A DNA stretch of 64,000 nt from Siphonodentalium dalli (GCA_032622095.1 CP136064.1:49236073-49300072), one strand, 5' to 3'. Shown: positions 35,699-48,684, counted from the stretch's first letter. Notes: generated by a model from the sequence alone, not told the origin. Numbers and translations: made by a program.

Positions 35699-37363
35699 AG
35701 CGTGACTGAAATTACATGACAATATCAAGGCACAGTGCCAACTTGTTTTCAAATTAAATTTGTCTTAAATTTACAGAAACTCATATGATTTTCTTTGTTA
35801 ATTTTTCGTGGTAGATATTTCAAGATAATGTAAAAGCAAAATTTAAGCTTAGAACTAACATGAAATATTTTTTGTTGTCCAAATTATGCGTGACTGACAT
35901 TACACTAATTTCGTGACTAAGCTATGAAATATATCAAATATTTCCAACAGTTTCCGATCCAAATGAGTAATTATTGCCTTACCAATCATATTTTATGGGG
36001 TTTAAATGCATTTAATATATTTTATTACCATATACAGCATGACATTGACTAATGTAAGCGTGACTGGCATTGCACAATTTTATCCAAGATACATGGTAAC
36101 TGGATTTAAAATTTAAGTTGTTTGACATTCAAATACTTTAATATGAACACTTTTTCAATTATTTTTATGGACGGACTAATCTGTCTGTGTCTGATATTAT
36201 GTTACTGAATTTGTGCCTAACATTAACCTATGAACAAAAAAAAAGAACAAAATATTAGTTCTACATTTTCAATCACCTTTTGTACAAGTTTTTCAGACAA
36301 TAGAGTTTGGAGACCGGGGAAAATGGGAGGTGGTTTGCATAGGTTGTCTTACTTTGGCAAACATTTTCAACAAATATTTCATGCCATGACATTTCAGTTG
36401 GAAATTTTACACCGAATCTAGGTTGAAATTTTGCTGTATAGTTTGTTTACCAATATTTAGTGAGATATATTTATACAAGTTGAATAAATAAATAAGTGGA
36501 TAAGAATCATCATTGTATGGCAGCCTCCCGAAATGATAGTATAATACTGTGGACTTTCTCGTAGAACAACTCATTGGCCACAACAAAAGTCTGAGCACAC
36601 TGTTCATTATACCTGGGGACATGAATTTCCAAATATATAACCAAGCTGATAACTTTCAGCCCACTTGTAGTTAGGGCTGTAACAATGCAGAAGTTCACAT
36701 TGCAATGCACATCGCAATGTTTATGCATCGATGCGCTGTGCACCACGATGCACAATTGCTAGTTTTCACTGTATCTATGAATTAATTCAGCCTCGTTGTG
36801 GGGATCAAGTTGCTTATTGCCACAAATGGTAACCATCCTGATTCATGCATTTAGGAAGGGTAAATTACCTACTTTCTCTTTCTCATTGATGAAGTTGATG
36901 TCACTCTTGGAAATAAATGTCGAGAAACTGAATTCTTGAGTGTTGTTAGAAAGCATTTGATGAGTTTTGGACCCAAAAGTATGTTTTTCATACATTCAAT
37001 GCTCACATACATCATGAGAACAGTATTAAAATTTACCAGTAGTAGATGCACCTATATGCAAAGTCTGCATATGTTTACAAATCCAATTACTACTATGTTT
37101 TCTTATAAGATTTTTATGTCATCTACCAGAATAGGAATAAATTGCAAAACGTGACTGACATTACATGCAGTGACTGACATTACGCGTGACTGACATTACA
37201 TATTTCAAATCTTGCTAGCGCTCAACTTAAACATCGAATGATGCCTATTTTGAACAGAGAATTCAGGCTCAGGTATATTGAGTGTATCTAAGATATGGTT
37301 ATTATATTGTCATGCATTATAGATTTATAACAACAATGGTAGTATTTTCGTGACTGACATTAC
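35699..37363 (+). repeat. Cluster of seven GTGACTGACATTAC motifs
   Basis: Exact 14-mers at 35890-35903, 37151-37164, 37170-37183, 37186-37199 and 37350-37363. Near matches at 35702-35715 (one mismatch) and 36060-36073 (two mismatches). All are in the same orientation with irregular spacing, in otherwise non-repetitive AT-rich DNA. No gene is recognised here. Could be subterminal transposase-binding repeats or a binding-site cluster. Confidence 0.7.
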
Positions 37364-38459
37364 ATATAGTACGTAGATTTCTAAAAAGTAATTTTTCCCA
37401 AATGGACATCAGGCACAGGAATATAAACCCGAGATGTGTTATAGCGTGCATTGACCTATTTAAATACTGAAATACTACAGGCCAATCTAAAATAATTGTT
37501 ACTATTCGCTCAATTACTTACATGTACAAGCCACTTTGGGCATATATTTTAGTAGCACATGTGGGTTAACAATGGCACATGCTTTCATCATTAAAATGAT
37601 GAATATGACAGAGAGAAAAACTGTTTTCAATAACTTGAATACCATAACTATCAGATTTTCAAACTCTTTTGTCAATATTCAAGATTTAAAATTTTCACAA
37701 ATTTCATTCTCCTCCAAAATAATTTTATTGTTATATTATTACCACTTTATAGGCTATTCTCTAGTCCATTAATAGCTTTTTTTGTGGCATTCTAAATAGC
37801 ATATTGTTACCAAAACACCGGGCCGCTGGCCGGTAATGAGAAGCGAGCTGTTCATTATCGGCCCACTGGCCTGGCAACTGACCGGAAGTTACATCTCGTT
37901 TATTATGACGCGAGTTACTTCCCTTCAACATCTGACTTACTGTGTATATTTCAAGAAAATAATGGAAAGATGTACCACACATGTATTTACCCCGACACTG
38001 TCAGTGTCACACTGCAGTAGTTTTATGATTGGCAATCACGCTACCGGTATATGGTTGAATTATTGTCTCAAGCATATATACATGTACTGGTAGTTTGCAT
38101 TAATAACATTAGCTGTCAACCTCTCATTGTTTATCACTCGTCTTCAATGCTGGTTTTTTTCTCTCCTATTTTCGAGACTCCGTGTCAGCTGACAAGTCTG
38201 AATGAACATCCACTTACACCAAATGTCATGGCTGGGGCCACATTTCAGGACAGCACAATTCACATGATTGTTATCTTACATGTAGTGTTAAAGTTTAATT
38301 GGGTTAGTGTTCAATTTCAGTTCAAATTATATTAAATTAAAATGTTCTTGGAAATATCTCTCTCTAAATCATGATCTACTGCATTATTCCACTGAATCCT
38401 CAATTGGGTCAAATGTCCAAATCTGTGATCATAGTTGTAATAACATGACCGTTTCAGGC

Positions 38460-38607
38460 ATTATGGTTTGTTAAACGGCCCTCTGGAATGATTAGCGAGA
38501 ATAGCAGCCCTGGAATTCAGCTGCTAATGTAAATATGATGTTGTCTCGGGCTGCTAATAGGCCCTTGGGCTGTTAATCATTCCTGCTGGGCCGTTAATAA
38601 ACCATAA
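38460..38607. repeat. Hairpin MITE with GGGCTGTTAAT modules
   Basis: TTATGGTTTGTTAAACGGCC at the left is mirrored by GGGCCGTTAATAAACCATAA at the right. GCTGCTAAT/GGGCTGTTAATCATTCC modules lie inside. A related partial copy lies at 35460-35560. Confidence 0.65.
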
Positions 38608-38712
38608 CACCCTAAAAAATCATGTTATTTTTTATATTAGTGTACATATTACAGTTGTTGAAAATTTTGAATAAATATTTTTAAAGCTACATACATTACT
38701 ATTACTAGTATT

Positions 38713-38829
38713 CAGCCCTCATAATTGGCTATGGCAATCAGCAATGCCGAAGCCATTTGATGTAGCAATCTTAGCTACGGGTTGCCGTAGCAGATTGCCG
38801 AAGCCAAACAATCTGAATCAAAAGGGCTG
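38713..38829. repeat. CAGCCCTC hairpin MITE with 6-bp duplication
   Basis: 117 bp, CAGCCCTCATAATTGGCTAT ... GCCAAACAATCTGAATCAAA then AGGGCTG. It is flanked by AGTATT on both sides. Same family as 30706-30832, whose flanks are TACCTA. Confidence 0.75.
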
Positions 38830-38949
38830 AGTATTCCTTATTAATGTATATACAACTTATATTTATAAATTTATATTTGCTAATGACTTAAAATTAGCTG
38901 TAGAAAAGTCCGTAGAAACCAATATAGAGTCTCAAGAAATTCTAAACCC

Positions 38950-39024
38950 CGAGAGCTTTCCGATGAATGGCAACAAGCCATATTTCCGACTAAATCCTGA
39001 AAAGTTACCCATAATTCTGCTGTC
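38950..39024. repeat. Right-arm fragment of the mariner-type hairpin MITE
   Basis: GAGAGCTTTCCGATGAATGG, CAACAAGCCATATTTCCGAC and TTACCCATAATTCTGCTGT match 53009-53080; the end is missing. Confidence 0.75.
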
Positions 39025-40394
39025 GAATACTATAGAATAAAAATGTCAATTTGGAGGGGAGCGACTGTGGATACTCATAGGTTTTGTTAAAATTCCCAAC
39101 TTTAGATACCTTAGTAATTTATATATACTGGTATGTTTATATTCATATATGTGTCAAAGATTGTATACTACTACATGTACTGATGTAGGTTTATTGGAGA
39201 TATATGTATGTGCAAAACGTTGTAGGTCGGAATTATTCCTAGACCAGAAAATAGAGTTCAGAGTTTAATTAAAGTATGACACCGCTATCAGTGTCTTTCT
39301 TTCTAGACTTAAGGGCTCGTTTACAATCACTAACTGGGTTTATATATAGTTCAGGTGATTTATACCAGGCGAGACTCACAGAAAGCTATCTCTGGTTGTC
39401 GATTGAATAGACATTGAGTGTTACGCAGGGGGAGCTTGACACAGAATTGCTTCCGCGTGTGGCCGCTTACGGCCTGAATTTTCGTGACAGGGAGTAAAAT
39501 AAAATATTTATCGTGGAATCGGGTCTCAAAAGTCACCTAAACAATGAAATATCGAGCTGGGAACTTCACGTACCGATGAATAAATCATTAAGCAACAGGT
39601 ATGAACAAAGAAATACATTCCCCGCGTTATTTTTTCTCGACTTTTTACGGTTCCCTGTCAAAACTTAAAAAAAGTTCCCGGGTTTTGAACACAACGAAGA
39701 TGATCTCTACGGGCGTTAGCCAGAGTAGAGATTCATGGCATGATCTAGCTGTTACTCATTTTGTCAGACAGCAAATGATTCATAATGTCTTCAAAATAAT
39801 GTCATTGTTGTCCTTTGACTGTTACACTTTTGAAAAATTAAAATTGAATTAGAAATTAATATTTAACAGATACAAATGAACTATTTTCTGAGCCTATCTG
39901 GCAGATATATTTATTACTATTATTTTCAATATTGACTACAGTCACAACCTGAAACACCTACCACGTTATAATTTTTGCTCTGGTATTTTTAGGGAAATCC
40001 CCATCAAAATGTACTTGATATTCCCCTTAATGCTGATGGTGTCAATATTATTATATTTATAGAAATACATACCGGTCATGTGAACTTTCTATTTTGAAAA
40101 GCACGCAATGTATAATTAATTCAGATACTACAGTTACCAGTACTTTAAAATTCATTTATGCTTCTTTGGTGAACGCACTCATGCCAGTAATACTTCTTTT
40201 GAGCACAGTTTTGACCAAAAAAAAAAGGAACTTTTTACACAAGTAGTACCGGTAGTTACATGATGGATACATGTGCATGTTCCAAAAATGTAAATTAAAC
40301 AGGTGCAAGTCATGGCACAGTTAAAAAATAAAAAGATTTAACATCTTGACTGTGAATAGTCATAGAAATGACAGTTTATACATGTAGTGTGAGA

Positions 40395-40815
40395 ACCATT
40401 ACTGACATTTGCAGAATGAGGTCCACAGAGGGTGAATTTAGTGCCGCTCTCCCGCATGATGGGCTAGCATCACCAATTTCACCCTCTTGGAACCTCAATC
40501 CGCTTAAGCCTCAACTACTATATGGGAGACCTAGGACCAGATTGAAGTTCCCGGTTGAAGTTTGTGATTTTCACCCATTACTCACCTCTATTATACATTT
40601 TATCTTCTGCAAATTGGGGGATATAGAAACTGAGCAGAAGGGAAAAAGTAGCTAAAAACAATGTTAATTTGGGACTATAGATACTTTTCAGAAGAGGCCT
40701 AAGCAGAATGAGATCTCCAAAGGGTAAATTTGGTTATGCTAGCCATGCATGGAGGCATCACTAAATTCACCCTATGGGGGGCCTCATTCTGCAAATGTCG
40801 GAAACACTATTTCCA
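40395..40815. repeat. Double-hairpin 'AGAGGGTGAATTTAG' element
   Basis: Left CTGACATTTGCAGAATGAGG, right CCTCATTCTGCAAATGTCGG. Each end has a hairpin of AGAGGGTGAATTT against AAATTCACCCTCT. Same family as 46030-46490, 46612-46870, 49875-50265 and 50818-51615. Confidence 0.75.
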
Positions 40816-40899
40816 GGCTTGCATTCTGTGTCATGTGATATTACTGATATAGATTATCCCTTAAAGGATTTATTTTCGGTCTAGAAACTACAAAACGCA

Positions 40900-41900
40900 A
40901 TCAGAAATCCCTCCCTGTTGTGATTAAAATGATCCAAGTCCCATTCCGATCGCATAATAAATAACCCGTAAAATAAATAAATAATACCACCACCGGTATT
41001 CGGAGATTTCCGTGACTAAACTACGAGTGACGTAGTTGTGGGAGAGCAAATTAAAAACACAGATTCGGAGCCGAAGTTTATTATGCTGACTACAATGACG
41101 TAATCGTAAGGCAGCCGATACTAAAATGCGGAGTCGTATGTGCTCGTGTGGTGTATAGATTACGTCGCTATTCAATGTGTTATCTAATTAATAAAGATAG
41201 TGTGGCCGCTTTGGCCGTTTATCTGGAATAGAAGACAATAACTATGTGAATAAAGTAATTTGTAGCGCCTATAATGGTTGTTTTTGTAGCCATTAATAAC
41301 ATGCCGGCACGTGTCTGCTTTGGTGAATAGATGGCAGTAATTAGTGCTTTGATTGTCTCGTATTCACTCGGTAATTTGTAATCACTCAGTGACTATTCAT
41401 CAGTGTTAATCGCGAACTTGTTTGCACTCTAAAATGCCCCAAAGTGAATAGAAAGGACGACGGAGGATCCTATTCACCTGGTCATACATAAGAAGCGCCC
41501 AAATGTTATATAAACACTGTGCTGAATAATGTTAACTCTATTTAGGCGTTTTTGTTTTTTGTTTTGTGTTTTTTTTTTTTTACTTTCGATATAAATATCC
41601 CGAGTATCTGTCATCTCCACATATGCCAAGATGCCTAGTAGATGTAGTGTGTTCGGTTGTGGGCGGGCTAGCGATCCATTATTAAGTACCTCCCAAAAGA
41701 CAACACAGTGCGTAATTTAGAACGCTCTTTATTGTCTACCGCTTTTGGGAGACGGAAGCATGGACGCTCTTTATATTTAAATGCCACAACACCATACAAA
41801 ATAGAGCACGTTCATTATTGAGAACGCTCTTTATTGTCTATACCGCGACGAAACATGGATGCTCTTTATTAGAGGCAATCATTGGATTTTTTCTAGGCTA
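40900..41900. repeat. Second copy of the CRE/AATAAAGAGCG dispersed repeat
   Basis: 40920-41170 matches 8400-8650. 41700-41875 contains four CGCTCTTTAT-type motifs, the reverse complement of AATAAAGAGCG found at about 9203, 9246, 9404 and 9447. TGACGTA-type sites occur near 41030 and 41096. Confidence 0.5.
41631..41720 (+). pseudogene. Possible truncated THAP-like start
   Basis: ATG opens MPSRCSVFGCGRASDPLLST, then SQKTTQCVI and stop (29 codons). The MPxxCSVxGC opening is typical of THAP zinc-finger proteins and THAP transposases, with the first two Cys of the C2CH finger. The remaining ligands are absent. It lies immediately before the CGCTCTTTATT repeats. Chance resemblance cannot be excluded. 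Confidence 0.25.
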
Positions 41901-44900
41901 ACAATTAAAAAAAAATCCTCTCTAGAAAGTCAATATCTGCATCAAAACGTAAAATAAAAAAAAAAACGAACAACAAACTGAAAAACAATGCCAGGCGAGC
42001 CTTCAATTAAAAAAAATGTTGTTATGCCAAACTGCAGCCTAATTAATAATTATTGTAGTTTTGACAGTCTGTTGTGTATTCGAGTGAATTATTTTGTTTA
42101 CGCACTTATCGATCTTGACTGGAAGGATTTTATCAAGCTGTTCACAGTCGTGCACTCCTCCACACACTATGTTTCGTGTGAAGAAACAGACATGAACATT
42201 AATTATTATGACGAATATAAGCCATCGTGATACATGTACTAGTATAATAACCACCACCTATTTAATCACACCCCATTTGTGTACTCCTATAGTGCACAAC
42301 GGGATGACTCTAGTGTGTGAACAAGCTTCCGAAATTGGTACCATACAACGAAGAAGAAGCTATATGGCATAACTTGTATTCTTTCAGAAACAGTTAAATT
42401 AGTTTCACTCGCTCATTGCATTTCTGCATAAATTAATCTCATTTCACACAACTTTTATCGCCTCAAAGTGCATTTTAGCCATCATTATTCGTTATATAAT
42501 CCAACATTCTAGCAAATCCAGTTCATAATTCAGCACATTCAAACAGTTTTATTCCGTGATCGCTATTTATCGTAAAGGCCTAGCTAATTAACCGCCCACT
42601 GCAATATTTTATAAGTAATTTATCAACTCGTTACGCGATTGGTGGAATTATTTCATGCTCCACCCACCGCTGTTGATGCAGATGATCGGTCATGTGACTG
42701 CGTTGTGGTCATGTGATCGCACTCACGTGATTTACACTTCGGATATTTCCGCGATTTTTCTTGGCGAAATGGGTCTGTTAGACATATATTATTAGTATTA
42801 TGATGATAAACATTTTTTTTTTTGACAGACTATTTCCTTTAAGAAATGTTCAGATAATAAGTTCAACAGACTACATACTAGTAGGTCGTTTGTTGAACTT
42901 ATTATCTGAAAATTTCACTCCAATAAATAGGACAACTTTTGTGCTTGTATTATATGTCTTCTACTTATTAGACCCCCCGCAACGAAGTTCTATACTGGAG
43001 TCAGCTTGTCCGTCTAGCCGTCCGTGGACACAAATTTGTCCGGAGTTTTTCTCAGTCGTTTTTTGATCAATTTCCGTGAAACTTGGCACAGACATCAACC
43101 ACCATGGGAACCTGTGCACCTGCGATTATGACGTCTGTCTGATTTTATTTGGTGGAGTTATCCCCCCTTTTTCGACTTAGAATTTTTTCGCAACATGTAT
43201 ACTTTTGTCCGAGCTTTTATTCCTACATTTTTAGGTCAATTTTTTAAAAACTTGGCACATATATTTAGTACCATGGGAACTTGTGCACCTGCGATTATGA
43301 TGTCTGTCCGACATTTTTTGTGTGGAGTTATTCCCCTTTTTCGACTTATTAGTAGAACATTTTCGCAACATGCATAATTTTGTCCAAGCTTTTATTCCTG
43401 CATTTTTCGGTCAATAGGTTTAAGATTAGGGTTAGGGTTGTACACCTGCAATGGGAACTGTTATTTTATTATTTTAACTAAATGTTTACTGACATGTGAA
43501 AAATCTTAGTATTTTAAAAACAGGGGGACATTGGGACAGTCACACCTCCAGTTTTTTCTAAAAAAAACCTCCAGATGAATAATAGACCATTCCATTGTAT
43601 ACTTTTATAACTGAGTGAGAGAATCCATTTAGTACAGAAAGGATTAATCACATATTTTATTATGCTGCTGCCACAACTACAGCATCTTTGATGCGTACCA
43701 CTTGTTTTTCATATCATACGATATCACATAATTTATGGAAACAAGTCGGAGGGCCTCTTTGTTATGATGCTGAGATCCACATAAACCATGGGGTTTCAAA
43801 CATGTGACATATATGTTCATTCAGGTGTAATGCCCATTTTCCAAGAGTGGCTCCTCGCAAGAATTATGTCATTTAGATATAAAAAACCAATTGACCTATA
43901 TATTTCTCCTTGATATGAAATATTATATTTCTCCCACAAGGCTTTAATCTTTAGGTCGATCTCTACATATTTCTTTCATTGGTCGGTTGGTCTCGATAAG
44001 ATATTATAGTGATGCCATATGTATGGTATGATGTAACTTTTTAAATAATGGTTCCCACGCTATAAAAAAAATTGGAGACATGCTCCCTGAAGCCTAGCTA
44101 CAAAATGGAAACAAAACAAAAATCATTGAGGAAAACTTCATTTCTGGGTGTATTTGGCAATTTTTGTTCTACACTTCTCGTGAAATCACCCTTGTGTACA
44201 GTTCATAAAAGCACATCGGGCATATTTTGCCATGCCCAGCAATGGCCAGCATAGCTCTTGTTGAGTCAAAATGCACCTTTTATCAAAAGTGCTGATTTAG
44301 ATACATTTGATCTCAAACAACCTGTATCAAATGACTGTCACCTTGTGTATCATTTGACCAATTGGGGTATCACTTTGGGGAAAAAATGTACTTCCTTACC
44401 AGTAGTTTTTTTCCAACTTTCGTAGAAGTCAAAATATTGATCAAGATACATTTTGTCTCAAAAAACAGGAATTTTAGTTTTATATAAACACCCTTGTGAA
44501 AGTTGAAACATTTTGTAGAAAGAAAGTTCGAGAAATTATTGATATAATTTATTAATTATCCCCCATCTACGACTATGATGTGCACACCACAAAAGTCTAA
44601 TCAACACTAAAAACTAAGAGGGTTAACTCTAAATTCTATGGACCTATTTACGATTCCAGACTCATGAATTGATTTTTTGGGGATAACCAACACACTCTAT
44701 TATTAGAGGGAGCTAATGTCTGCCCCCTAAGAATATTAATTGTCATGAATAAAAATAGCTACTAGTAAATCATAATGTCAGCCGGTCTAAGAACAGATGG
44801 CTTCCTGGCGGCCAAATAGAATGCACAAACTGACTCAGTGATTCTATGGGTGGGTTTATATTTATTCCTGATCTATATTTGGAAAGGATCTGTTCTATTT

Positions 44901-46010
44901 GCTCTTTTGGTGAACGAGGAGTGTGAGGTTTTGAGCATGTTTTCTACTTAACATCATGTGCCTGTGTCTACCTAAGGGGATGATAGTCCACTAACTTATG
45001 GGTTTGTTCATTTCAATGGAATTTGAGAATTTTGTTGACAAGGCTGTCACTGTTTTTACTTGGAAGTACTGTCTCAATTGAGGTATGTGTTCCAAATGTA
45101 ATTCATATTGTACTCATTTTGTATCACGTGTTTCAATCTTATATATCAGTGTCCAAATAATATTCAAGATTGAATAAGTCGATATGTTTGGCAACAATTG
45201 CTATTATTAACAAATTCTAGTTACATCTTTTATACAATTTCAGGGAACACATATGGTGTTCTAACTATTATACTCATAATAGGTAATGTGAATGTTCATC
45301 TTTCAGAACAAAACATTATTTTATTTCTGCTTCATAAAGGAAAGCGATTTTTGTCAGTTGGTGTCCTAAATATCATGTAGAATTGAGGAAAAGGAATCAT
45401 GTCTAATATGTGAAATGGCTGACAACTAAGTTTTACTAAAATGGTTGATGCATGTTACCCCGACACTATAATTTCATCATATTATTGATTATTGTTGTAG
45501 TCTTTTATCTGCCTGACAACTGTACATTGTACTTTATATAAGTAACTTTGCTTCACTTGGTGATTTTAGATTGTATCATTAACCAGGGTTCTCTTGTAGC
45601 TCAGTTGGTTATGTGCATAGTGCATTAATATGTTGTCATATATATTAGCAATTCAGCAGTGGTAGTTTTAAGATACTTTGCATATTTCTGAAGCATGCCT
45701 AGGAGTGTTGACTGATTTCGTGCACTACAGTAATGCCCTAAACAATCGACTCCTTAACCACAGCAGAATTATGGGTAACTTTTCAGGATTTAGTCGGAAA
45801 TATGGCTTGTTGCCATTTGCTGAAACAATGATAAACCACAATTAATGAAATCAAACCATTAAATAGCTGAAATGACTAAATTTCATTTAATATTTCAGTC
45901 CTATCTTTGTTTCAACCAAATATTCTTACAACTGTACTTTGAATATGAAAATGTTACTAGCCAGTAATGAAACTTAGTAAATTAATATGGGGCAGGCTTC
46001 AGAGAATTCT
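41901..46010. other. No recognisable gene; scattered repeat pieces
   Basis: Includes a 'TTCAGATAATAAGTTCAAC' inverted repeat (42840-42910), a two-unit tandem (43080-43370, CGCAACATG(C/T)ATA and TTTTATTCCT(A/G)CATTT), a short GGTTAGGGTT run near 43430, a tRNA-like A-box (TTGTAGCTCAGTTGGTTATG, 45593-45612) without a B-box, and a mariner-type MITE arm at 45728-45819. Confidence 0.5.
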
Positions 46011-46029
46011 AATCTGATGGGGCATGGGG

Positions 46030-46490
46030 CAGTCAGGCCTGAGAATAAGGTGCCTGTCATTTGCAGAATGAGGTCCACAGAGGGTGAATTTAGTGACGCT
46101 ATCCGGTGGGCTAGCATCACTAAATTCACACTCTGGGGACCTCATTCTGCTTTATTTTAAATTGGCATCATCTTCTCTGGAAAGTTTCTTTATTATAAAA
46201 TTTCAACAGAAACTTCTTCACATAGATTCTATTTCTTTTTTAGTTAGTTTCTCTCTCCAACACATTGCATAATCGAGGTTCCCAATGGGTGTACCTGTAC
46301 ATCACAATATTCACCATTTGGGAACTTCAATCTGAGTCTATTTCCCCCATAGCAGATGAGGCCATGCAGAATGAGGTCCCCAGAGGGTGAATTTGGTGAT
46401 GCTAGCCCACTATGTGGGAATTGTCACTAAATTCACCCTCTGGAGACATCACTATGCAAATGACAGGCACACTAAACTCAGGCAGCAGGG
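46030..46490. repeat. Double-hairpin 'AGAGGGTGAATTTAG' element
   Basis: Begins GCCTGTCATTTGCAGAATGA and ends CAAATGACAGGCACACTAAA. It contains GGTGAATTTAGTGACGCTAT and AGCATCACTAAATTCACACT at the left hairpin and the equivalent at the right. Confidence 0.75.
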
Positions 46491-46611
46491 GGTGCAATCA
46501 TCAGAAGGACACTTTTCTCAATTCAAATTATACATATTAATATTAAAAGGCACCAACTGATGGAAACCAGGTAGAGATCCCTCTTGTTTCCCATGTGTGG
46601 TTGCTCCTGAT

Positions 46612-46870
46612 CAAGCCTTGAAATAGGGTGTCTGTCATTTGTAGAATGAGGTCCCCAGAGGGTGAATTTAGTGATGCTACCCCGCATAGCGAGCTAGCAT
46701 CACCAAATTCACCCTCTGGGGACCTCATTCTGCTGAGGTGTAAGCAGAATGAGGTCCTCAGAGGGTGAATTTGGTGATGCTAGCCCACTATGTGGGGTAG
46801 CATCACTAAATTCACCCTCTGTGGACCTCATTCTGCAAATGACAGACACCCTATTTCTAGGCTTGCTCCT
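46612..46870. repeat. Compact double-hairpin 'AGAGGGTGAATTTAG' element
   Basis: AAGCCTTGAAATAGGGTGTC at the left is mirrored by GACACCCTATTTCTAGGCTT at the right. Two consecutive hairpins (GCAGAATGAGGTCC against GGACCTCATTCTGC) are nearly back to back. Confidence 0.8.
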
Positions 46871-47552
46871 GATTCCATTAGAGAGAAGTTAATAGGTTAC
46901 TTGGGTTTCTCTGCGGTGTTTCTCCCAGTAACTTTATAATTTTAAAACTATTTAGGCCTCTTTTTTTTCAAACTTTGTTACTCATATAGGATAATCTTGA
47001 TGCTTACCGATGATCTTGTGAGCAGACATAATTTGACATTTTGCAGTTTGTTACTTTTTATTATATTTGAAATTAGAATTGAGCTACTCTGCATGAGGTT
47101 GCCCTTACAATGGTGTACAGATGAAGAAGTGAAGTGAAGAATTAGGAAGAATTAGTAAATTATGCCAATCTGTCACATAAACCCATAAAACCTAACATAA
47201 AAATTTAAAAGCATTTAAAAAGCCATCTAAGGAGAAAATATGTTATACCTTGCCGTGAAAGGACACATTACTTTAATTTAGTAGTGCTCTCATTAATGAA
47301 CCAATAATATTTACAGCTTTAATGGATACCTGGGTATGCCTGGTGGATATTTTAGGGAGACAAATTCTTCCTGACTGAGAAATATGTGAAAAATTCCAAT
47401 TATTTAATGATATAGACTGATATACATGTAGATGCTATATTATTAACAAAATTATTTCTGCAATTTGAGCTGTGACCTAATATTAAACAGTAATGTTAGG
47501 CCGCATTGAGATTATTATACCGGCCCCTGTAGGAGCTCCGGGCATACATGTA

Positions 47553-47765
47553 CAGTAATGCCCTAAGTAATCGACCCCTTAACCATAGCAGAATTATGGG
47601 TAACTTTTCAGGATTTAGTCGGAAATATGGCTTATTGCCATTCATCGGAAAGCTCTTGGCGAGAGCTTTCCAATGAATGGCAATAAGCCATATTTCCGAA
47701 TAAATCCTGAAAAGTTACCGATAATTCTGCTGTGGTTAAGGGGTCGATTAATTAGGGCATTAATG
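47553..47765. repeat. Mariner-type hairpin MITE, full length (213 bp)
   Basis: CAGTAATGCCCTAAGTAATC ... GATTAATTAGGGCATTAATG flanked by TA. The arms are about 100 bp and near-identical (TTACTTTTCAGG-like core, GGAAATATGGCTTATTGCCA), meeting at GAGAGCTTTCC. Confidence 0.85.
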
Positions 47766-47799
47766 TATAGTCAAGGGCTCCATCCATCAGTCAAGTCTG

Positions 47800-48430
47800 T
47801 CTGTCCATCCACCTGAACATATCACCCTGTATTAAACTCAGGTGTTTATTATCAGATTTTGTTGTTGATTTGGTTGTGCTTTGATACATGTACATGTACA
47901 TGTATGGTGGTAGCATAGCTTGAGGGAAAGGATACCCACATACTACATGTTTCGTCCATTCATTTCTACCTGAGATATTGCCCTTGTTTGATTTGGAAAT
48001 TTGTGAATTTTCTGTTCGAAAGTACATTACAGCTTGTAACTTGGGCAAGGATCGTCAGATTCAGTTGTGCTGTGATATTATGATAGCACATTTTGGGGGA
48101 AAGTATACCGACTTACTAGTGGTTTTCGTCCATTAATTAAAAACATTTTTAGCCTTGTTTGACTTCTCTGTACGGACATTTCAGCTTATAATTTTGGCAT
48201 GGATAATCAGACATGGTTGTGCTTTTGGCACGGTGATAGCCGAGCATGCGGTAAATGATGCCCACAAACTATGGGTTTCGTATATTAATTTTTACCAGAG
48301 TTACAGCCCTTGTTTGACTTGGGAATTTTTTGAATTGTTTGCTTGTAACTTGGGAATGAATCGTCAAATTTGGTTGTGCTTTGTTGTGTTGGTAGCCCAG
48401 TTGGAGGGGGGGGATGCCCACTTCTTGGAT
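47800..48430 (+). repeat. ~175-bp tandem repeat, three to four diverged units
   Basis: Recurring TTGGTTGTGCTTT, TTTCGTCCATTAATT, GCCCTTGTTTGACTT, CAGCTTGTAACTTGG and AATCGTCA(A/G)AT. Spurious long frames result (e.g. 48155-48526). No gene. Confidence 0.65.
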
Positions 48431-48512
48431 TTGGAAAAAAACAAAACATTTCCACCAATACAAATATTCAGTATTTCCCATTCCCTATACTCTTTGTCAG
48501 GGAGGAAGTATA

Positions 48513-48684
48513 CAGTAATGACATAAATAATCGACTCCTTAACCACAGCAGAATTATGGGTAATTTTTCAGGAATTAGTCGGAAATATGGCTTGTTGTCA
48601 TTCATCGGAAAGCTCTCACTAATTCCTGAGAAATTACCCATAATTCTGCTGTGGTTAAGGAGTCGATTATTTAGGGCATTACTG
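48513..48684. repeat. Mariner-type hairpin MITE, shortened loop (172 bp)
   Basis: CAGTAATGACATAAATAATC ... GATTATTTAGGGCATTACTG between TA dinucleotides. The centre of the hairpin is deleted relative to 47553-47765. Confidence 0.85.

Noticed and set aside
43425-43440. Telomere-like GGTTAGGGTT, and CCTAACCCTAACC near 61870
   Set aside because: Only about two units each; too short to be interstitial telomeric arrays.
45593-45612. tRNA-like TTGTAGCTCAGTTGGTTATG
   Set aside because: A-box-like start only; no B-box, acceptor-stem pairing or anticodon arm follows, so not a tRNA gene.
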